36,972 bases of DNA from JBBQDZ01 sp038237515 (GCA_038237515.1 JBBRYP010000046.1:1-36972); one strand, 5' to 3'. Counted from the first letter of the stretch, positions 7,984 to 16,404 are shown. Numbers and translations are program-made. Notes: a model not told the origin generated them from the sequence alone.

Positions 7984-9159
7984 ATGGCCTCGCGGCGGCT
8001 TCGCGTCCTCACGCTGACGGACAACCTCGACCGCGCCGGCGGCGCCGAGCGAGTCGCCGCCTACGTCGCGGCCGGCCTCGACCGCTCGCGCTTCGAGAGC
8101 TATCTCTGCGCCACGCGCCCCACCGAGGGAGACCTGGTTGACGACGTGCTGCGAGCCGACGTCCGGCTCCTGCGCCTCGAGCGCTCCTCGCGCGCGGCGC
8201 TCTGGCAGCTCGCGCCGCTCGTGCGCCTGCTGCGGGAGCGACGAATCGACGTCGTGCACGCCCATAAGCTCGGCTCGAACGTCTGGGGCGTCGTCCTTGG
8301 CCGCCTCACGCGCGCCCCGCTCGTCGTCGCCCACGAGCACACCTGGTCGTTCCAGGGACAGCCCCTGCGGAAGGCACTCGACCGGGAGGTGATCGGCCGC
8401 GGAGCGGACGCGTTCCTCGCCGTCTCGCGCGAGGATCGCCGTCGAATGATCGAGGTCGAGGGGGTCAACCCGAAGAAGGCGGTCTTCCTTCCGAACGGAA
8501 TCCCGCCGCTGCCCCCGGCCACCGGCCACGACGTCCGCGGCGAGCTCGGCATCGATCCGGGCGCACCGGTCGTCGGCAGCCTCAGCGTCCTGCGCGACCA
8601 GAAGCGGCTGGACGTCCTCATCCGCGCCGCGGCGCTCCTCCACGGCGACTTCCCCGAGCTGCGCGTCCTGATCCCGGGCGTCGGGCCGAACGCCCCGGAG
8701 CTGCACGCGCTCGCAGCCGGGCTCGGCGTTGCCGGAAGCATCCGCTTTCTCGGGACGCGCACCGACATCCCGGAGCTGCTCGCCGCGCTCGACGTGGCCG
8801 TCAACTCGTCCGACTACGAGGGAAGCCCCCTCTCCGTGATGGAGTTCATGTCGGCCGGGAAGGCGATCGTCGCGACCCGCGTCGGCGGCGTCCCCGACCT
8901 CCTTGAGGGGGGCGTCCACGGTCTGCTCGTCGAGCCCGGCGACCCGGCAGCCCTGGCCGGTGCGCTCCGGCGGCTCCTCGGCGATCCGGACCTCCGGCGC
9001 CGGCTGGGGCAGGCGGCGCGGGAGCGCCAGCAGCGGGAGTTCACGCTCGAGGCGATGGTCGACCGGGTGGAGGCGCTCTACGAGGATCTGTTCGCACGGA
9101 CGACCCGCGCGGCGCAGGAGCACTGGGCGCGGCCGGAGCGGCGCCGGGACGGAAGCTGA
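7984..9159 (+). CDS. Glycosyltransferase, family 4 (GT-B fold)
   Basis: This 391-residue GT-B glycosyltransferase probably adds one sugar to the lipid-linked repeat unit on the cytoplasmic side. The N-terminal domain opens with TDNLDRAGGAERVAAYVA, the usual acceptor-side glycine motif. The C-terminal domain starts near VVGSLSVLRDQKRLDVLI and contains the donor-binding EX7E motif, Glu279 to Glu287 (EGSPLSVME), then VATRVGGVPDLL. The ATG at 7984 lies 2 nt after the flippase stop. An open frame continues upstream into the flippase gene but lacks domain content. Its stop overlaps the methyltransferase start (TGATG). The donor sugar is not predictable. Confidence 0.88.
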   Translation: MASRRLRVLTLTDNLDRAGGAERVAAYVAAGLDRSRFESYLCATRPTEGDLVDDVLRADVRLLRLERSSRAALWQLAPLVRLLRERRIDVVHAHKLGSNVWGVVLGRLTRAPLVVAHEHTWSFQGQPLRKALDREVIGRGADAFLAVSREDRRRMIEVEGVNPKKAVFLPNGIPPLPPATGHDVRGELGIDPGAPVVGSLSVLRDQKRLDVLIRAAALLHGDFPELRVLIPGVGPNAPELHALAAGLGVAGSIRFLGTRTDIPELLAALDVAVNSSDYEGSPLSVMEFMSAGKAIVATRVGGVPDLLEGGVHGLLVEPGDPAALAGALRRLLGDPDLRRRLGQAARERQQREFTLEAMVDRVEALYEDLFARTTRAAQEHWARPERRRDGS

Positions 9160-10100
9160 TGCGCGTGCCGTGGCCCGGAAAGCCCGAACGCCGGTCGCCG
9201 TCGAACCCGCGCCGCTGGGAGGTGACAGCCGAGGAGCGGGAACGGATCGAGGCCCTGCCCCGCCGTCCGGCGCTCGATCTCATCCACGCCCTCCGAAAGC
9301 GGCCCGCGCTCGTCGCCGAGCTCGCGCGAAGCGTCGTTCGCGGAGCCGTCCACGGCGTCCGGGACAGCCCCGAGCTCCTCTGGTACCTCGGGAACGTTCG
9401 CATCCAGCAGGTCGCTCCGGACCTCGCCCGCGGCGCCACCTGGTACGGCGAGGAGTCGTTCGTGCGCCTGCTCGCCCCGACACTATCACCTGAGACGCGG
9501 GCGCTCGAGCTCGGAGCCGGCGCGGGCAGGATCTCGCGACACGTTGCCCCGCTCGTGCGCGAGCTCGTCTGCAGCGACCCGTCCGCGGCAATGCTGGACG
9601 AGGCGCGCGAGAACCTTTCCCGGCAGGCGAACGTCCGCTTCGCGCAGACGGCGGGCTTCCTGCTGCCGCAGTTCCGGGACGGCGAGTTCGACCTCGTCTA
9701 CGCCCACGACGTCTTCGAGTTCTTCGACGGCAACCTCGCGCTGGCGCTCCTCGAGGAGTCGGCGCGGGTGCTGCGAGCGGGCGGAGTCTGCGTGATCTCC
9801 TTCTACGTGCTCGACAACCCGCTCTGGGCCCGGGAACAGCTGGACGTGGCTCGCAGCGTCGCGCGCTCCGGTCACCTGAGCGCGCTCAAGATCAGGCCCT
9901 ACCTCGCTGCGCAGATGGAGGCGCTCCTGCGCCTGGCCGGCTTCAAGGTCCGCGACCGCTACTTCGGCGGCGAGACGATCGCGGGCGGCACGCCGCGGGC
10001 GCGGGCGCTCGCCGACCAGCTCCCGGCCGATCCCGCCGCGCTGAACGAGGCCGGCCGCTGCATCCTGGTCGCGGAGCGGATCTCGCTGCTTGATCGGTAG
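9159..10100 (+). CDS. Class I SAM-dependent methyltransferase
   Basis: This 313-residue protein has a class I methyltransferase core. SAM-binding motif I is ALELGAGAGRIS (residues 115-126), an acidic residue follows after the next strand (LVCSDPSAAMLD), and FDLVYAHDVFEF then VLRAGGVCVISFY mark the later motifs. About 110 residues precede the core; they are mostly helical and not recognised. The ATG at 9159 shares one base with the upstream stop, so it is coupled to the glycosyltransferase gene and probably methylates a sugar or lipid-linked intermediate of the same polymer. That substrate assignment rests on context only. Confidence 0.8.
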   Translation: MRVPWPGKPERRSPSNPRRWEVTAEERERIEALPRRPALDLIHALRKRPALVAELARSVVRGAVHGVRDSPELLWYLGNVRIQQVAPDLARGATWYGEESFVRLLAPTLSPETRALELGAGAGRISRHVAPLVRELVCSDPSAAMLDEARENLSRQANVRFAQTAGFLLPQFRDGEFDLVYAHDVFEFFDGNLALALLEESARVLRAGGVCVISFYVLDNPLWAREQLDVARSVARSGHLSALKIRPYLAAQMEALLRLAGFKVRDRYFGGETIAGGTPRARALADQLPADPAALNEAGRCILVAERISLLDR

Positions 10101-10246
10101 GTCACGCGAGCCGGATGGTGGCCCGGACGCGGCGCCGGATCAGCACGGCCACTCACCGTCCGTAGCACTGCTAGGAGCGGCGAGCGGTCGCACTGCCCTG
10201 CTCGGTCTGGCCCATCCCCGACAGTGCGAGAACCACCGATCAACCA

Positions 10247-11410
10247 TCAGGCGTTCTCGCGGAAGAAGGCCGCGACGCGGTCGAGCTGAGCGTCCATCGT
10301 CTCGCGGGCGGCGTTCGCCAGCCCCTGCTCCACGAGCCGCCGCCGCAGCGGCTCATCGGCGCGCAGCCGCTCGACCGCACGCGCGGCGGCCACGGCATCC
10401 CGGGGCGGGACGAGCAGCCCGCTCTCGCCGTGGCCGAGCGCCGCCCCAACGCCACCGACCTCCGTCGCCACCACGGGCAGCCCCGCGGCCTGCGCCTCGA
10501 AGAGCACCTGCGGCACGCCCTCGGTGAGCGAGACGTGGAGGAACGCGTTCGCGGCGCGATACTCGGCCCAGAGCTCGGGCAGGCGGACGTAGCCGGCGAG
10601 CTCGAGGGCCTCGGCGACGCCAAGGTCGCGTGCGCGCCACTCGACGGCGCCGGCCATCGGCCCGTCACCGACGACGCGCAGCCGCCAGCGCGGATCCGCT
10701 TCCCGCAGGAGCCGGAGGATCTCGGGCAGGAGGAGCGGGTTCTTCTCCGACTCCAGGCGCCCGACGCTGAGGAGGCGCAACCCGCCGGCCCACGATCGCT
10801 CGAGCGCCCCGTCGACCGAAGCGAGGTCATGGGCCCGAACGAGCGAGAAGCCCGTGACGAGCACGGGCGCGCCGCGGCCGCGGTAACGCCGCCCGAGCTC
10901 CTCCCCCACGACCACCGCCGGCGACCGGCGGGCGAGGAGCAGGAAGGCGGCCTCGAGGGCGTGGGCGACCGGAATGGCCCACGCCCAGCCGCGATGCGGA
11001 AGGCGACCGCCGATGTAGCGTGCGAAATCCTGCCGGACGCCGAGGAAGACCGGGACGGCGCGGCGGCGCGCAATCCGCGCGAACTCGAGCGCGAGCGGGT
11101 GCGGCCCGAAGAGCCAGACGGCATCCAGATGCTCCAGCTCGGCCGCGAACGCCGCTCGAGCTCCGCGCGCCGAACGAAGGAGCGCCCCGACATCGGTGAC
11201 GCGCCCGTAGTGCGGGAGCGGGACGAGGCGAACGCCCTCGTGCGGCAACTCGTAGTGGCTTCGACCCGGCGCCGGATCGAGGCGTCCGAAGAGCACGACC
11301 TCACCCACCCGCGGGGCCAGATTCGTCACGAAGACGATGAAGGAGAGGTCGGTCGAGAGCGTCTCGCCGTCGCGCCGGTAGACGAGGTCGGTGTAGACGC
11401 CGACACGCAC
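10247..11410 (-). CDS. Glycosyltransferase, family 4 (second copy)
   Basis: This 387-residue GT-B glycosyltransferase is only distantly similar to the one at 7984. The donor-side domain begins around LRLLSVGRLESEKNP (residues 211-225), a common GT4 phrase. The EX7E motif is Glu297 to Glu305 (EGVPQVLFE), followed by VVATEVGGVGAALGHGESG. The N-terminus MRVGVYTDLVYRRDGETLSTD fits the acceptor domain start. It begins at GTG 11410 with a TACGAT box 7 nt upstream, so it may be transcribed separately from the beta-helix gene behind it. A 146-bp gap (10101-10246) separates its end from the convergent methyltransferase; I see no gene there. Confidence 0.87.
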   Translation of the reverse strand: MRVGVYTDLVYRRDGETLSTDLSFIVFVTNLAPRVGEVVLFGRLDPAPGRSHYELPHEGVRLVPLPHYGRVTDVGALLRSARGARAAFAAELEHLDAVWLFGPHPLALEFARIARRRAVPVFLGVRQDFARYIGGRLPHRGWAWAIPVAHALEAAFLLLARRSPAVVVGEELGRRYRGRGAPVLVTGFSLVRAHDLASVDGALERSWAGGLRLLSVGRLESEKNPLLLPEILRLLREADPRWRLRVVGDGPMAGAVEWRARDLGVAEALELAGYVRLPELWAEYRAANAFLHVSLTEGVPQVLFEAQAAGLPVVATEVGGVGAALGHGESGLLVPPRDAVAAARAVERLRADEPLRRRLVEQGLANAARETMDAQLDRVAAFFRENA

Positions 11411-11417
11411 GGGCGCG

Positions 11418-11423
11418 ATCGTA
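11418..11423 (-). promoter_or_regulatory. Candidate -10 box (TACGAT), leaderless start of the second GT4 gene
   Basis: On the minus strand TACGAT ends 7 nt before the GTG at 11410. It lies within a small GATCGCGACGTACGATCGC symmetry. No -35 box is obvious. Confidence 0.4.
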
Positions 11424-11446
11424 CGTCGCGATCGACCCCTGATAGA

Positions 11447-11468
11447 GCCCGCCGGTTGTCCGGCGGGC
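11447..11468. terminator. Strong GC hairpin after the beta-helix gene
   Basis: GCCCGCCGG (11447-11455) pairs perfectly with CCGGCGGGC (11460-11468) around a TTGT loop. It lies 63 bp past the end of the beta-helix gene and just upstream of the GT4 promoter. It has no T-run on the minus strand and only TT on the plus strand, so it is terminator-like rather than canonical. Confidence 0.5.
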
Positions 11469-11531
11469 TTCCGAGGCGACGAGGGGACTGACGGAGCGGG
11501 GGGACGAGAGCAGGACGGCTGCGGAGGCGTT

Positions 11532-13160
11532 CTACACCCGGCGCGTCGGGCCCATACCGGCGCAGGGGCTGCCGGGCGAGAGGTCGAAGTTCTTCGCGGC
11601 CCGGTTCACGAACAGCGGGTTCGCGATCGTGTTGTTGGCTGCGCTGAAGCCGTTCTGCGAGGCCACGTTGCCGCCGGCGCCGTTCCAGAGGCAGTTGCGC
11701 TCGACGACGTTGCGCTCACCGATCGGGTTTCCGGCGGGATACCACGACTCGACGTTCGCCCTGATCGTCGCGTTCGAGATCACGTTGTCGGCGACGGTCG
11801 TGTCGTTGGAGGTCAGGCCGCCGCTGCCGCCGAAGATGATTCCCTCGCCGTTGCCGTCGATGACGTTGTGCGAGATGACCGTCCCCTGCGCATCCGGGAA
11901 GAGCTGGATCCCACGGTCGGAGGTGTCGTAGATCAGGTTGTTGACGATCCGCGCGTTCCGCGAGCCCTCGACGTAGACCGCGTGCCCGTGGTTGTCGGCG
12001 GGCAGGTTCCCGCAGTCGTGGATGCGGTTGCCGTCGAGGACCGCGTCCACGGCCAGGCCCCACTCCCCGTTCGAGTCTCCGATGATGAAGCAGATCGCGG
12101 TCGCTGGAGCACCGGTGCCGATGTGGCGCGTCGTCACGTCGTTGTTGAGGAAGGTGACGCGGTCGCCGCTGATGATCGGACTCGCCACGGTGCCGCTGCC
12201 GTCGAAGTCGAGGCTGTCGAAGATCACGTCGTTGGCCGAGTCGGCGATCCAGAAGCGCCCGTGAATCGTCGCGCGCTGCCCCGGGGCGCTGCGCAGGGTG
12301 ATCGGCGCTCCGGGAGAGCCCCCGGTGACGACGGTGACGCTCTCCTCGTAGGTGCCGCCGCCGAGACAGCCTCTCTGGCCAGGCGAGAGGCTGTTCACGA
12401 GCTTCTGCGCAGTGCGGAAGGGAGAGGCCGACGTGCCGGCGCCGCCGTCGTTCCCGGAGGTCGTCGCGTAGCGGTCGCAGGTCGCATTCGGAGGGGGAGG
12501 CGGAGGAGGGGGCGGAGGTGGGGGCGGGCTTGCGGAGCCGTCCGTCAGGCTGATGCCGTCGAGGTCGAAGGTGTCGCCCTTCACGGCAGGAAGCTCGTAT
12601 GCGTACAGGTCGACGCGGTGCCCCGCGGCCAGCGCCGAGTACGAAAGCGCCGGGAAGCGCTGCCACGCGGACCCGCTGGTCGCGCAAACCTTCGCCGAGC
12701 CGACGACGGAGCTCGCGTCCCACTCTCGGACGCGCAGGCACACCTGCCTGCCGGGGCGCTCGCTCCGGAGCCAACCTGCCGCGCTGTAGCTCTCGCCGCC
12801 GGCGGTCGAGGCAATCGGCATCCGCGTCGGGTAGACCGAGAAGCTTGTCGCGCCGCGGGTCAGAGCGACGCGGGCGGCACCGGGCCCATCGGCCCCCCCG
12901 CCCACCGGGACGAGTTGGCCGTTGTAGCCGCCCCAGCCGGTCACGCCGCTCTCGAAGCGACCGTTCTGAACGAGCTCGGCACTCTTCTGCGCGCGCGCCT
13001 TCCCGGCGCTTCGCGTCTTCTTCGGCGCTGCCGACACGGCCTTCCTCGCCGCCGCGGTGCCATCGTCGCTCGAGGCTGCGGACGCGCCGCCGGCCCCGCC
13101 TCCGATCGCGACCGCAGAGACGAGCGCGAGCAGAGGCAGGCGGTGGCGGGCGTAGAGCAC
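11532..13160 (-). CDS. Secreted right-handed parallel beta-helix protein with carbohydrate-binding-like domain
   Basis: This 542-residue protein has a signal peptide (roughly residues 1-28, hydrophobic core LPLLALVSAVAIGGGAGG, then ASAAS) and a Lys/Ala-rich stretch. A beta-sandwich resembling a CBM-type module spans about 62-208 (LVQNGRFESGVTGWGG to DTFDLDGISLTDG). Thirteen consecutive prolines (212-224) follow. The C-terminal domain opens CDRYATTSGNDGGAGTSASPF and runs as parallel beta-helix coils (GNRIHDCGN, NARIVNNLIYDTS, GTVISHNVIDGNGEGI). Such right-handed helices include polysaccharide lyases, epimerases and binding proteins. I see no catalytic signature that chooses between them. GTG 13160 is preceded by a GAGGT ribosome site. 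Its place in the locus suggests it acts on or binds the exported polymer. Confidence 0.78.
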   Translation of the reverse strand: MLYARHRLPLLALVSAVAIGGGAGGASAASSDDGTAAARKAVSAAPKKTRSAGKARAQKSAELVQNGRFESGVTGWGGYNGQLVPVGGGADGPGAARVALTRGATSFSVYPTRMPIASTAGGESYSAAGWLRSERPGRQVCLRVREWDASSVVGSAKVCATSGSAWQRFPALSYSALAAGHRVDLYAYELPAVKGDTFDLDGISLTDGSASPPPPPPPPPPPPPNATCDRYATTSGNDGGAGTSASPFRTAQKLVNSLSPGQRGCLGGGTYEESVTVVTGGSPGAPITLRSAPGQRATIHGRFWIADSANDVIFDSLDFDGSGTVASPIISGDRVTFLNNDVTTRHIGTGAPATAICFIIGDSNGEWGLAVDAVLDGNRIHDCGNLPADNHGHAVYVEGSRNARIVNNLIYDTSDRGIQLFPDAQGTVISHNVIDGNGEGIIFGGSGGLTSNDTTVADNVISNATIRANVESWYPAGNPIGERNVVERNCLWNGAGGNVASQNGFSAANNTIANPLFVNRAAKNFDLSPGSPCAGMGPTRRV

Positions 13161-13213
13161 GACCTACCTCTCGTCGGCTTCGTGGAAACGGCCGTTGATC
13201 CCTCGAAGTCGCT

Positions 13214-13227
13214 CCCCCGGCCGGGGG
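13214..13227. promoter_or_regulatory. 14-bp perfect palindrome in a divergent promoter region
   Basis: CCCCCGGCCGGGGG lies midway between the divergent starts of the beta-helix gene (13160) and the GT2 gene (13290). It could be an operator shared by both, but very GC-rich palindromes also arise by chance in such DNA. Confidence 0.25.
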
Positions 13228-13276
13228 TCACTCGAACGGGCGAGGGCGCCGAAGCCGGCTCGAAGCCATGCATGCC

Positions 13277-13282
13277 TATCCT
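13277..13282 (+). promoter_or_regulatory. Candidate -10 box (TATCCT), leaderless start of the GT2 gene
   Basis: TATCCT ends 7 nt before the GTG at 13290, and no ribosome site precedes that start. This is the same box and nearly the same spacing as at the phosphatase gene. Confidence 0.4.
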
Positions 13283-13289
13283 CTGACCA

Positions 13290-14252
13290 GTGGCTTCCGT
13301 GCGGCCCCACGTGAGCGTCATCGTCCCCGCTCGGAACGAGGCGGCGCACATCCAGTCGTGCCTCCGATCCGTGCTTGCACAGGAGACGGCGGGCGGGCTC
13401 GAGGTCGTCGTCGCCGACGGTTCGTCGACCGACGGCACCGGTGATCTGGCCCGCCTGGCGGGCGCGCGCGTCATCGAGAATCCGGAGGGCACGACGCCTG
13501 CGGCGCTCAACAGGGCGCTCGCGGCCGCTCTTGGGGAGATCGTCGTCCGCTTCGACGCGCATGCGGAGATGCCCCCGGGCTACATCGCGGCCTGCGTTCG
13601 TGCCCTGCGGGAGGAGGCGGGCGCCGTCAACGTGGGAGGCTGGCGAGAGGTCCGGGGCGAGGGGCCGTGGGGCCGCGCGACCTGCGTTGCGCTCGCGTCG
13701 AGGTTCGGCGTCGGCAACCGTACGATCTGGCGCAGGCCGGCGGAAGCGACCTCGCGCATAGATGTCGACACCGTGCCGCTCGGGTGCTGGCCCGCGACCG
13801 CGCTGCGCGATGCGGGCGGCTGGCGCGAGGACTTCGTCCGAAACCAGGACTTCGAGCTGAACCACCGGCTGAGGCGCCGCGGCGGGCGCATCGTCTTCGA
13901 TCCGGCGATCTGGTCGATCTACCACCCGCGCGAGTCCCCGCGGGCGCTTGCCACCCAGTACTGGCAGTACGGCCTGTTCAAGGCGCGGATGCTGACGGAG
14001 GATCCGCGCTCGCTGCGCTCGCGCCAGCTCGCCCCGGTCGCACTCGTCGCGGCAGTCGCGCTGGCGGCCGCGCCGGGCCCGCAGGCGCGGCCGTCACGGA
14101 TGCTCGTCCTGGCCTACGCGGGCCTCCTCGCCGGCATCGCAAAGCAGGGCCGCGCCGGGTGGCGGACGGCAGCCGTGCTGGCGACGATGCACGGAACCTG
14201 GGCGGCAGGCCTCCTGTGCGGACTCGCGTCACACGCCCGGCGAGCCAAGTAA
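13290..14252 (+). CDS. Glycosyltransferase, family 2 (ExoA-like, GT-A fold)
   Basis: This 320-residue inverting-type glycosyltransferase starts with the GT2 nucleotide-binding strand VSVIVPARNE (residues 8-17) and VVADGSSTDGT (40-50). The metal-binding acidic motif is represented by RFDAH (88-91 region), and the catalytic segment by NQDFELNHRL (Asp187, Glu189). QYWQYG (223-228) resembles the processive QxxRW region. The C-terminal 70 residues hold two or three hydrophobic segments, as in membrane-associated ExoA-type enzymes. The GTG at 13290 is supported by the VSVIVP motif immediately after it. The last codons, AAG TAA, are part of a palindromic repeat (14245-14266), so the repeat supplies the stop codon. 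Confidence 0.87.
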   Translation: MASVRPHVSVIVPARNEAAHIQSCLRSVLAQETAGGLEVVVADGSSTDGTGDLARLAGARVIENPEGTTPAALNRALAAALGEIVVRFDAHAEMPPGYIAACVRALREEAGAVNVGGWREVRGEGPWGRATCVALASRFGVGNRTIWRRPAEATSRIDVDTVPLGCWPATALRDAGGWREDFVRNQDFELNHRLRRRGGRIVFDPAIWSIYHPRESPRALATQYWQYGLFKARMLTEDPRSLRSRQLAPVALVAAVALAAAPGPQARPSRMLVLAYAGLLAGIAKQGRAGWRTAAVLATMHGTWAAGLLCGLASHARRAK

Positions 14253-14266
14253 CACAGTGTTACTAG
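14245..14266. repeat. AGTAACAC-type palindromic element, copy A, at the GT2 stop codon
   Basis: The core GTAACACAGTGTTAC is a 15-nt palindrome apart from its central base, flanked by CCAA on the left and TAG on the right. The GT2 stop TAA (14250-14252) lies inside it. Copy B, 46 bp further on, is its inverse, so A and B form a near-perfect 22-bp inverted repeat around the short gap between two convergent genes. Confidence 0.75.
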
Positions 14267-14312
14267 GGGTGGTCGGCTCGAGTGTCGGCCCTCGCCGAGC
14301 GCATACCCAAAG

Positions 14313-14334
14313 CTAGTAACACAGTGTTACTTGG
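14313..14334. repeat. AGTAACAC-type palindromic element, copy B, at the GNAT stop codon
   Basis: It has the same 15-nt core as copy A with the flanks exchanged (CTA on the left, TTGG on the right). The stop codon TAA of the minus-strand GNAT gene is at 14327-14329, inside the element, in the phase AAG TAA exactly as in copy A. The unit 14245-14334 is 90 bp with 22-bp terminal inverted repeats, which resembles a miniature mobile element or a bidirectional terminator. Confidence 0.75.
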
Positions 14335-15358
14335 ATCGGGAGGCGCCCCGGCGGAGGCTTCGCGCCCCTGCGGCCGCCGCAAGGGCGAGCGCGCCTCGCG
14401 CGGAGCGGCCGAGGCCGATCGTCTCGAGCCCTGGATCCTCGCTTGCGAAGCGATACTTGTAGGCCTCGCCGCCGCGGCCGAAGCGGTACTCCCGCGCACC
14501 TTCGCGCAGCGCAGCCCGGATCGAATCGGAGAGGAGCACGAGCCCCACGGACTCGCGGTCGAGCACCGGGTCACGACCAAGTTGGTAGTACCACTGAGCG
14601 GAGCCGAAGTGCAGGCCGTACCAGGCGGCCGCCGGGCTCCCGTCGAGCTCGAGGAACCGGAGCCGCAGCCAGCCGCGCTCATGCGCGCGAAGCGCGAACT
14701 CGCGGTGGAACGGCTCTGCGGCCTCGAACGACGAGCCGCCGCGCCAGCGGGCGCGGTGGAGCCGGAAGAGGAGATCGAGGTCGGCGGCGAGCGTCGCGTC
14801 CACGCCGGTTCGGAGCACGAGGCCTCGGGTCCGCTCGAGCTTGCGCTCCTTTCGCCGAACCTGCTCCCGGAAGTTCGAGCTCCAGGAGGCGAGCAACTCC
14901 TCCCAGGACCGATCCGCGAAGCGCAGCACCGGACTGCCCTCACGGCTCAGGGAGCGCGCGGCGAGCAGACCGCACCACCTCTCCTCTCCCGCGAGCTGCT
15001 CGCCGAGCAGGACGTCCGGCTGGAGCTCGATCAGCGCGAGATAGAGCCCCTGCAGCGCCTGCTCGCGGTCTTCCGCAGCACAGATCGGCCCGAGGCGGTC
15101 CCCGGGGCCGTGCCCGAGAAAGCGGAGCACGGACAGGGGGCGCCGGCGCCACCAGTAGAGCGGCAGGATCGCGACCAGCCGGCCCTCACCGGAGCGAACC
15201 GCGCGCGCAGCGAGGCTTCCCGCCTCTCCGAAGTGCCGCCACCAGGCCTCGAGGAACTCCCAGCTCGCGAAGGGATTGCCGCTCGCCGCCCCGAGTTCCA
15301 CCCACTCCTCCCGGAACTCCGCGAGGTCTGCGACGGGCTCGAGTACAGGGGGGCTCAC
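14327..15358 (-). CDS. FemAB/CelD-type GNAT acyltransferase (second of a pair)
   Basis: This 343-residue protein has the tandem-GNAT architecture of the CelD/BioF2-like group (Acetyltransf_6). The N-terminal half contains NPFASWEFLEAWWRHFGE and VAILPLYW. The C-terminal half contains LFRLHRARWRGG, then LRLRFLELDGSPAAAWYGLHFG and YQLGRDP, the usual acceptor/CoA-side phrases. Related proteins attach aminoacyl or acyl groups to cell-wall or polysaccharide acceptors. The start is a GTG at 15358 overlapping the upstream stop (GTGA), and a long open frame upstream is only a shadow. It is a divergent paralogue of the gene before it. The protein ends in a palindromic repeat that gives its stop codon. 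The substrate is unknown. Confidence 0.72.
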   Translation of the reverse strand: MSPPVLEPVADLAEFREEWVELGAASGNPFASWEFLEAWWRHFGEAGSLAARAVRSGEGRLVAILPLYWWRRRPLSVLRFLGHGPGDRLGPICAAEDREQALQGLYLALIELQPDVLLGEQLAGEERWCGLLAARSLSREGSPVLRFADRSWEELLASWSSNFREQVRRKERKLERTRGLVLRTGVDATLAADLDLLFRLHRARWRGGSSFEAAEPFHREFALRAHERGWLRLRFLELDGSPAAAWYGLHFGSAQWYYQLGRDPVLDRESVGLVLLSDSIRAALREGAREYRFGRGGEAYKYRFASEDPGLETIGLGRSARGALALAAAAGARSLRRGASRSK

Positions 15359-16392
15359 CGGCGCGACGCGCGGATCAGCGCGCGGCGGACGAGCGGCCGG
15401 CCGTACGCATTGGCGCCGAAGTCGACGGCGCCGAACGGGTTCGAAGCGAAGGCCTGGAAGCGCAGGCGCTCGCGCACCTCCCCGGTCCACGCGAGCTTGT
15501 ACGGGTCGTCCGAGCCGAGGAACTCGAAGCTGGCGAGTCCGGCGGCGAACACGTAGGCGATCAGCTCGGCTGCGATCAGCTGGCCGGGCGCGTAGCGCCG
15601 GAGCTCCTCGTCGTAGCCTCCCTTGAGGTCGTACAGCACGCCCCCGTCCTCGATCAGCAGCTCGAAGGCGACCGGTCGCTCGTCCAGCCGCAGGAAGGCG
15701 ATGCGAAGCGTTCCGCGCCGGGCCGCCCAGCTCGTCACCTCGGAGTAGAAGGCGAGAGTCTCCGGACGCGAGGCGATCGAGGTGCCGCTCTCCCCCTTCC
15801 AGCCCGCGGACTCCATCTCCAGGCACTCGCCGAGGTGCGCGGTGTCCTCGAGCAGCTCGAAACGAACCTGCCCCTGCTCCTCGAGGCGGCGGCGCAGACG
15901 GCGCAGCTCCTTGACGTGCTTTCGATCGAGGCTGCCGACGTACGCCTCGTGCGATCCCGTGACCTGCACGAACGGCGAACGCTCCTGCACGCGCAGGAGG
16001 ATCCTGTATCCCGCCTCGCGCGCGGCTTCCTCGCACTCGTCGAGACCGCTCGAGCGCTCCAGGAACGAGAGGGCCACGCTTCGGCGGCGCTGGCCGAAGA
16101 GGCCGCGAGCGAGCTCTGCTCGGTCGGCCGGCGCCCTGCCGAGGAGGCCGAACTCCGGCGTGTGCCAGTTCGTCGGCGAGACCAGGGCACCGCGCCGGAG
16201 AACCAGCGGTAGCACTCCCACGAGCTCGTCGCCGTCGCGCACCGCGAGCACGCGCAGCGCACCGGCCCCGAAGGCACGCCACCAGGCTCCGATCCAGCCC
16301 GGCCGGAGCCATGGCGCGGCACCTACCCGGTCGGCGAGCCGATCCCACTCTTCCGCCAGTGGCTCGAGCCGCTCGTGGGTCTCGAGGCTCAC
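15355..16392 (-). CDS. FemAB/CelD-type GNAT acyltransferase (first of a pair)
   Basis: This 345-residue protein has the same layout as the gene that follows: an N-terminal module with APWLRPGWIGAWWRAFG and LVGVLPLVLRRG, then a C-terminal GNAT module with RKHVKELRRLRRRLEE and LRIAFLRLDERPVAFELLIEDG. YDLKGGYDEELRRYAPGQL follows, where a conserved acceptor-binding loop is expected. Such proteins occur in exopolysaccharide loci and are thought to transfer acyl or aminoacyl groups; the specific donor here is not known. It starts at GTG 16392 with a TACGCT box 6 nt upstream and is divergent from the ATP-grasp gene at 16465. The four-base overlap with the next gene suggests the two are made in equal amounts and may work together. 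Confidence 0.72.
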   Translation of the reverse strand: MSLETHERLEPLAEEWDRLADRVGAAPWLRPGWIGAWWRAFGAGALRVLAVRDGDELVGVLPLVLRRGALVSPTNWHTPEFGLLGRAPADRAELARGLFGQRRRSVALSFLERSSGLDECEEAAREAGYRILLRVQERSPFVQVTGSHEAYVGSLDRKHVKELRRLRRRLEEQGQVRFELLEDTAHLGECLEMESAGWKGESGTSIASRPETLAFYSEVTSWAARRGTLRIAFLRLDERPVAFELLIEDGGVLYDLKGGYDEELRRYAPGQLIAAELIAYVFAAGLASFEFLGSDDPYKLAWTGEVRERLRFQAFASNPFGAVDFGANAYGRPLVRRALIRASRR

Positions 16393-16398
16393 GCACAG

Positions 16399-16404
16399 AG
16401 CGTA
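16399..16404 (-). promoter_or_regulatory. Candidate -10 box (TACGCT), leaderless start of the GNAT pair
   Basis: On the minus strand TACGCT ends 6 nt before the GTG at 16392. It lies in the 72-bp divergent gap shared with the ATP-grasp gene, which has its own box at 16453-16458. Confidence 0.4.
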
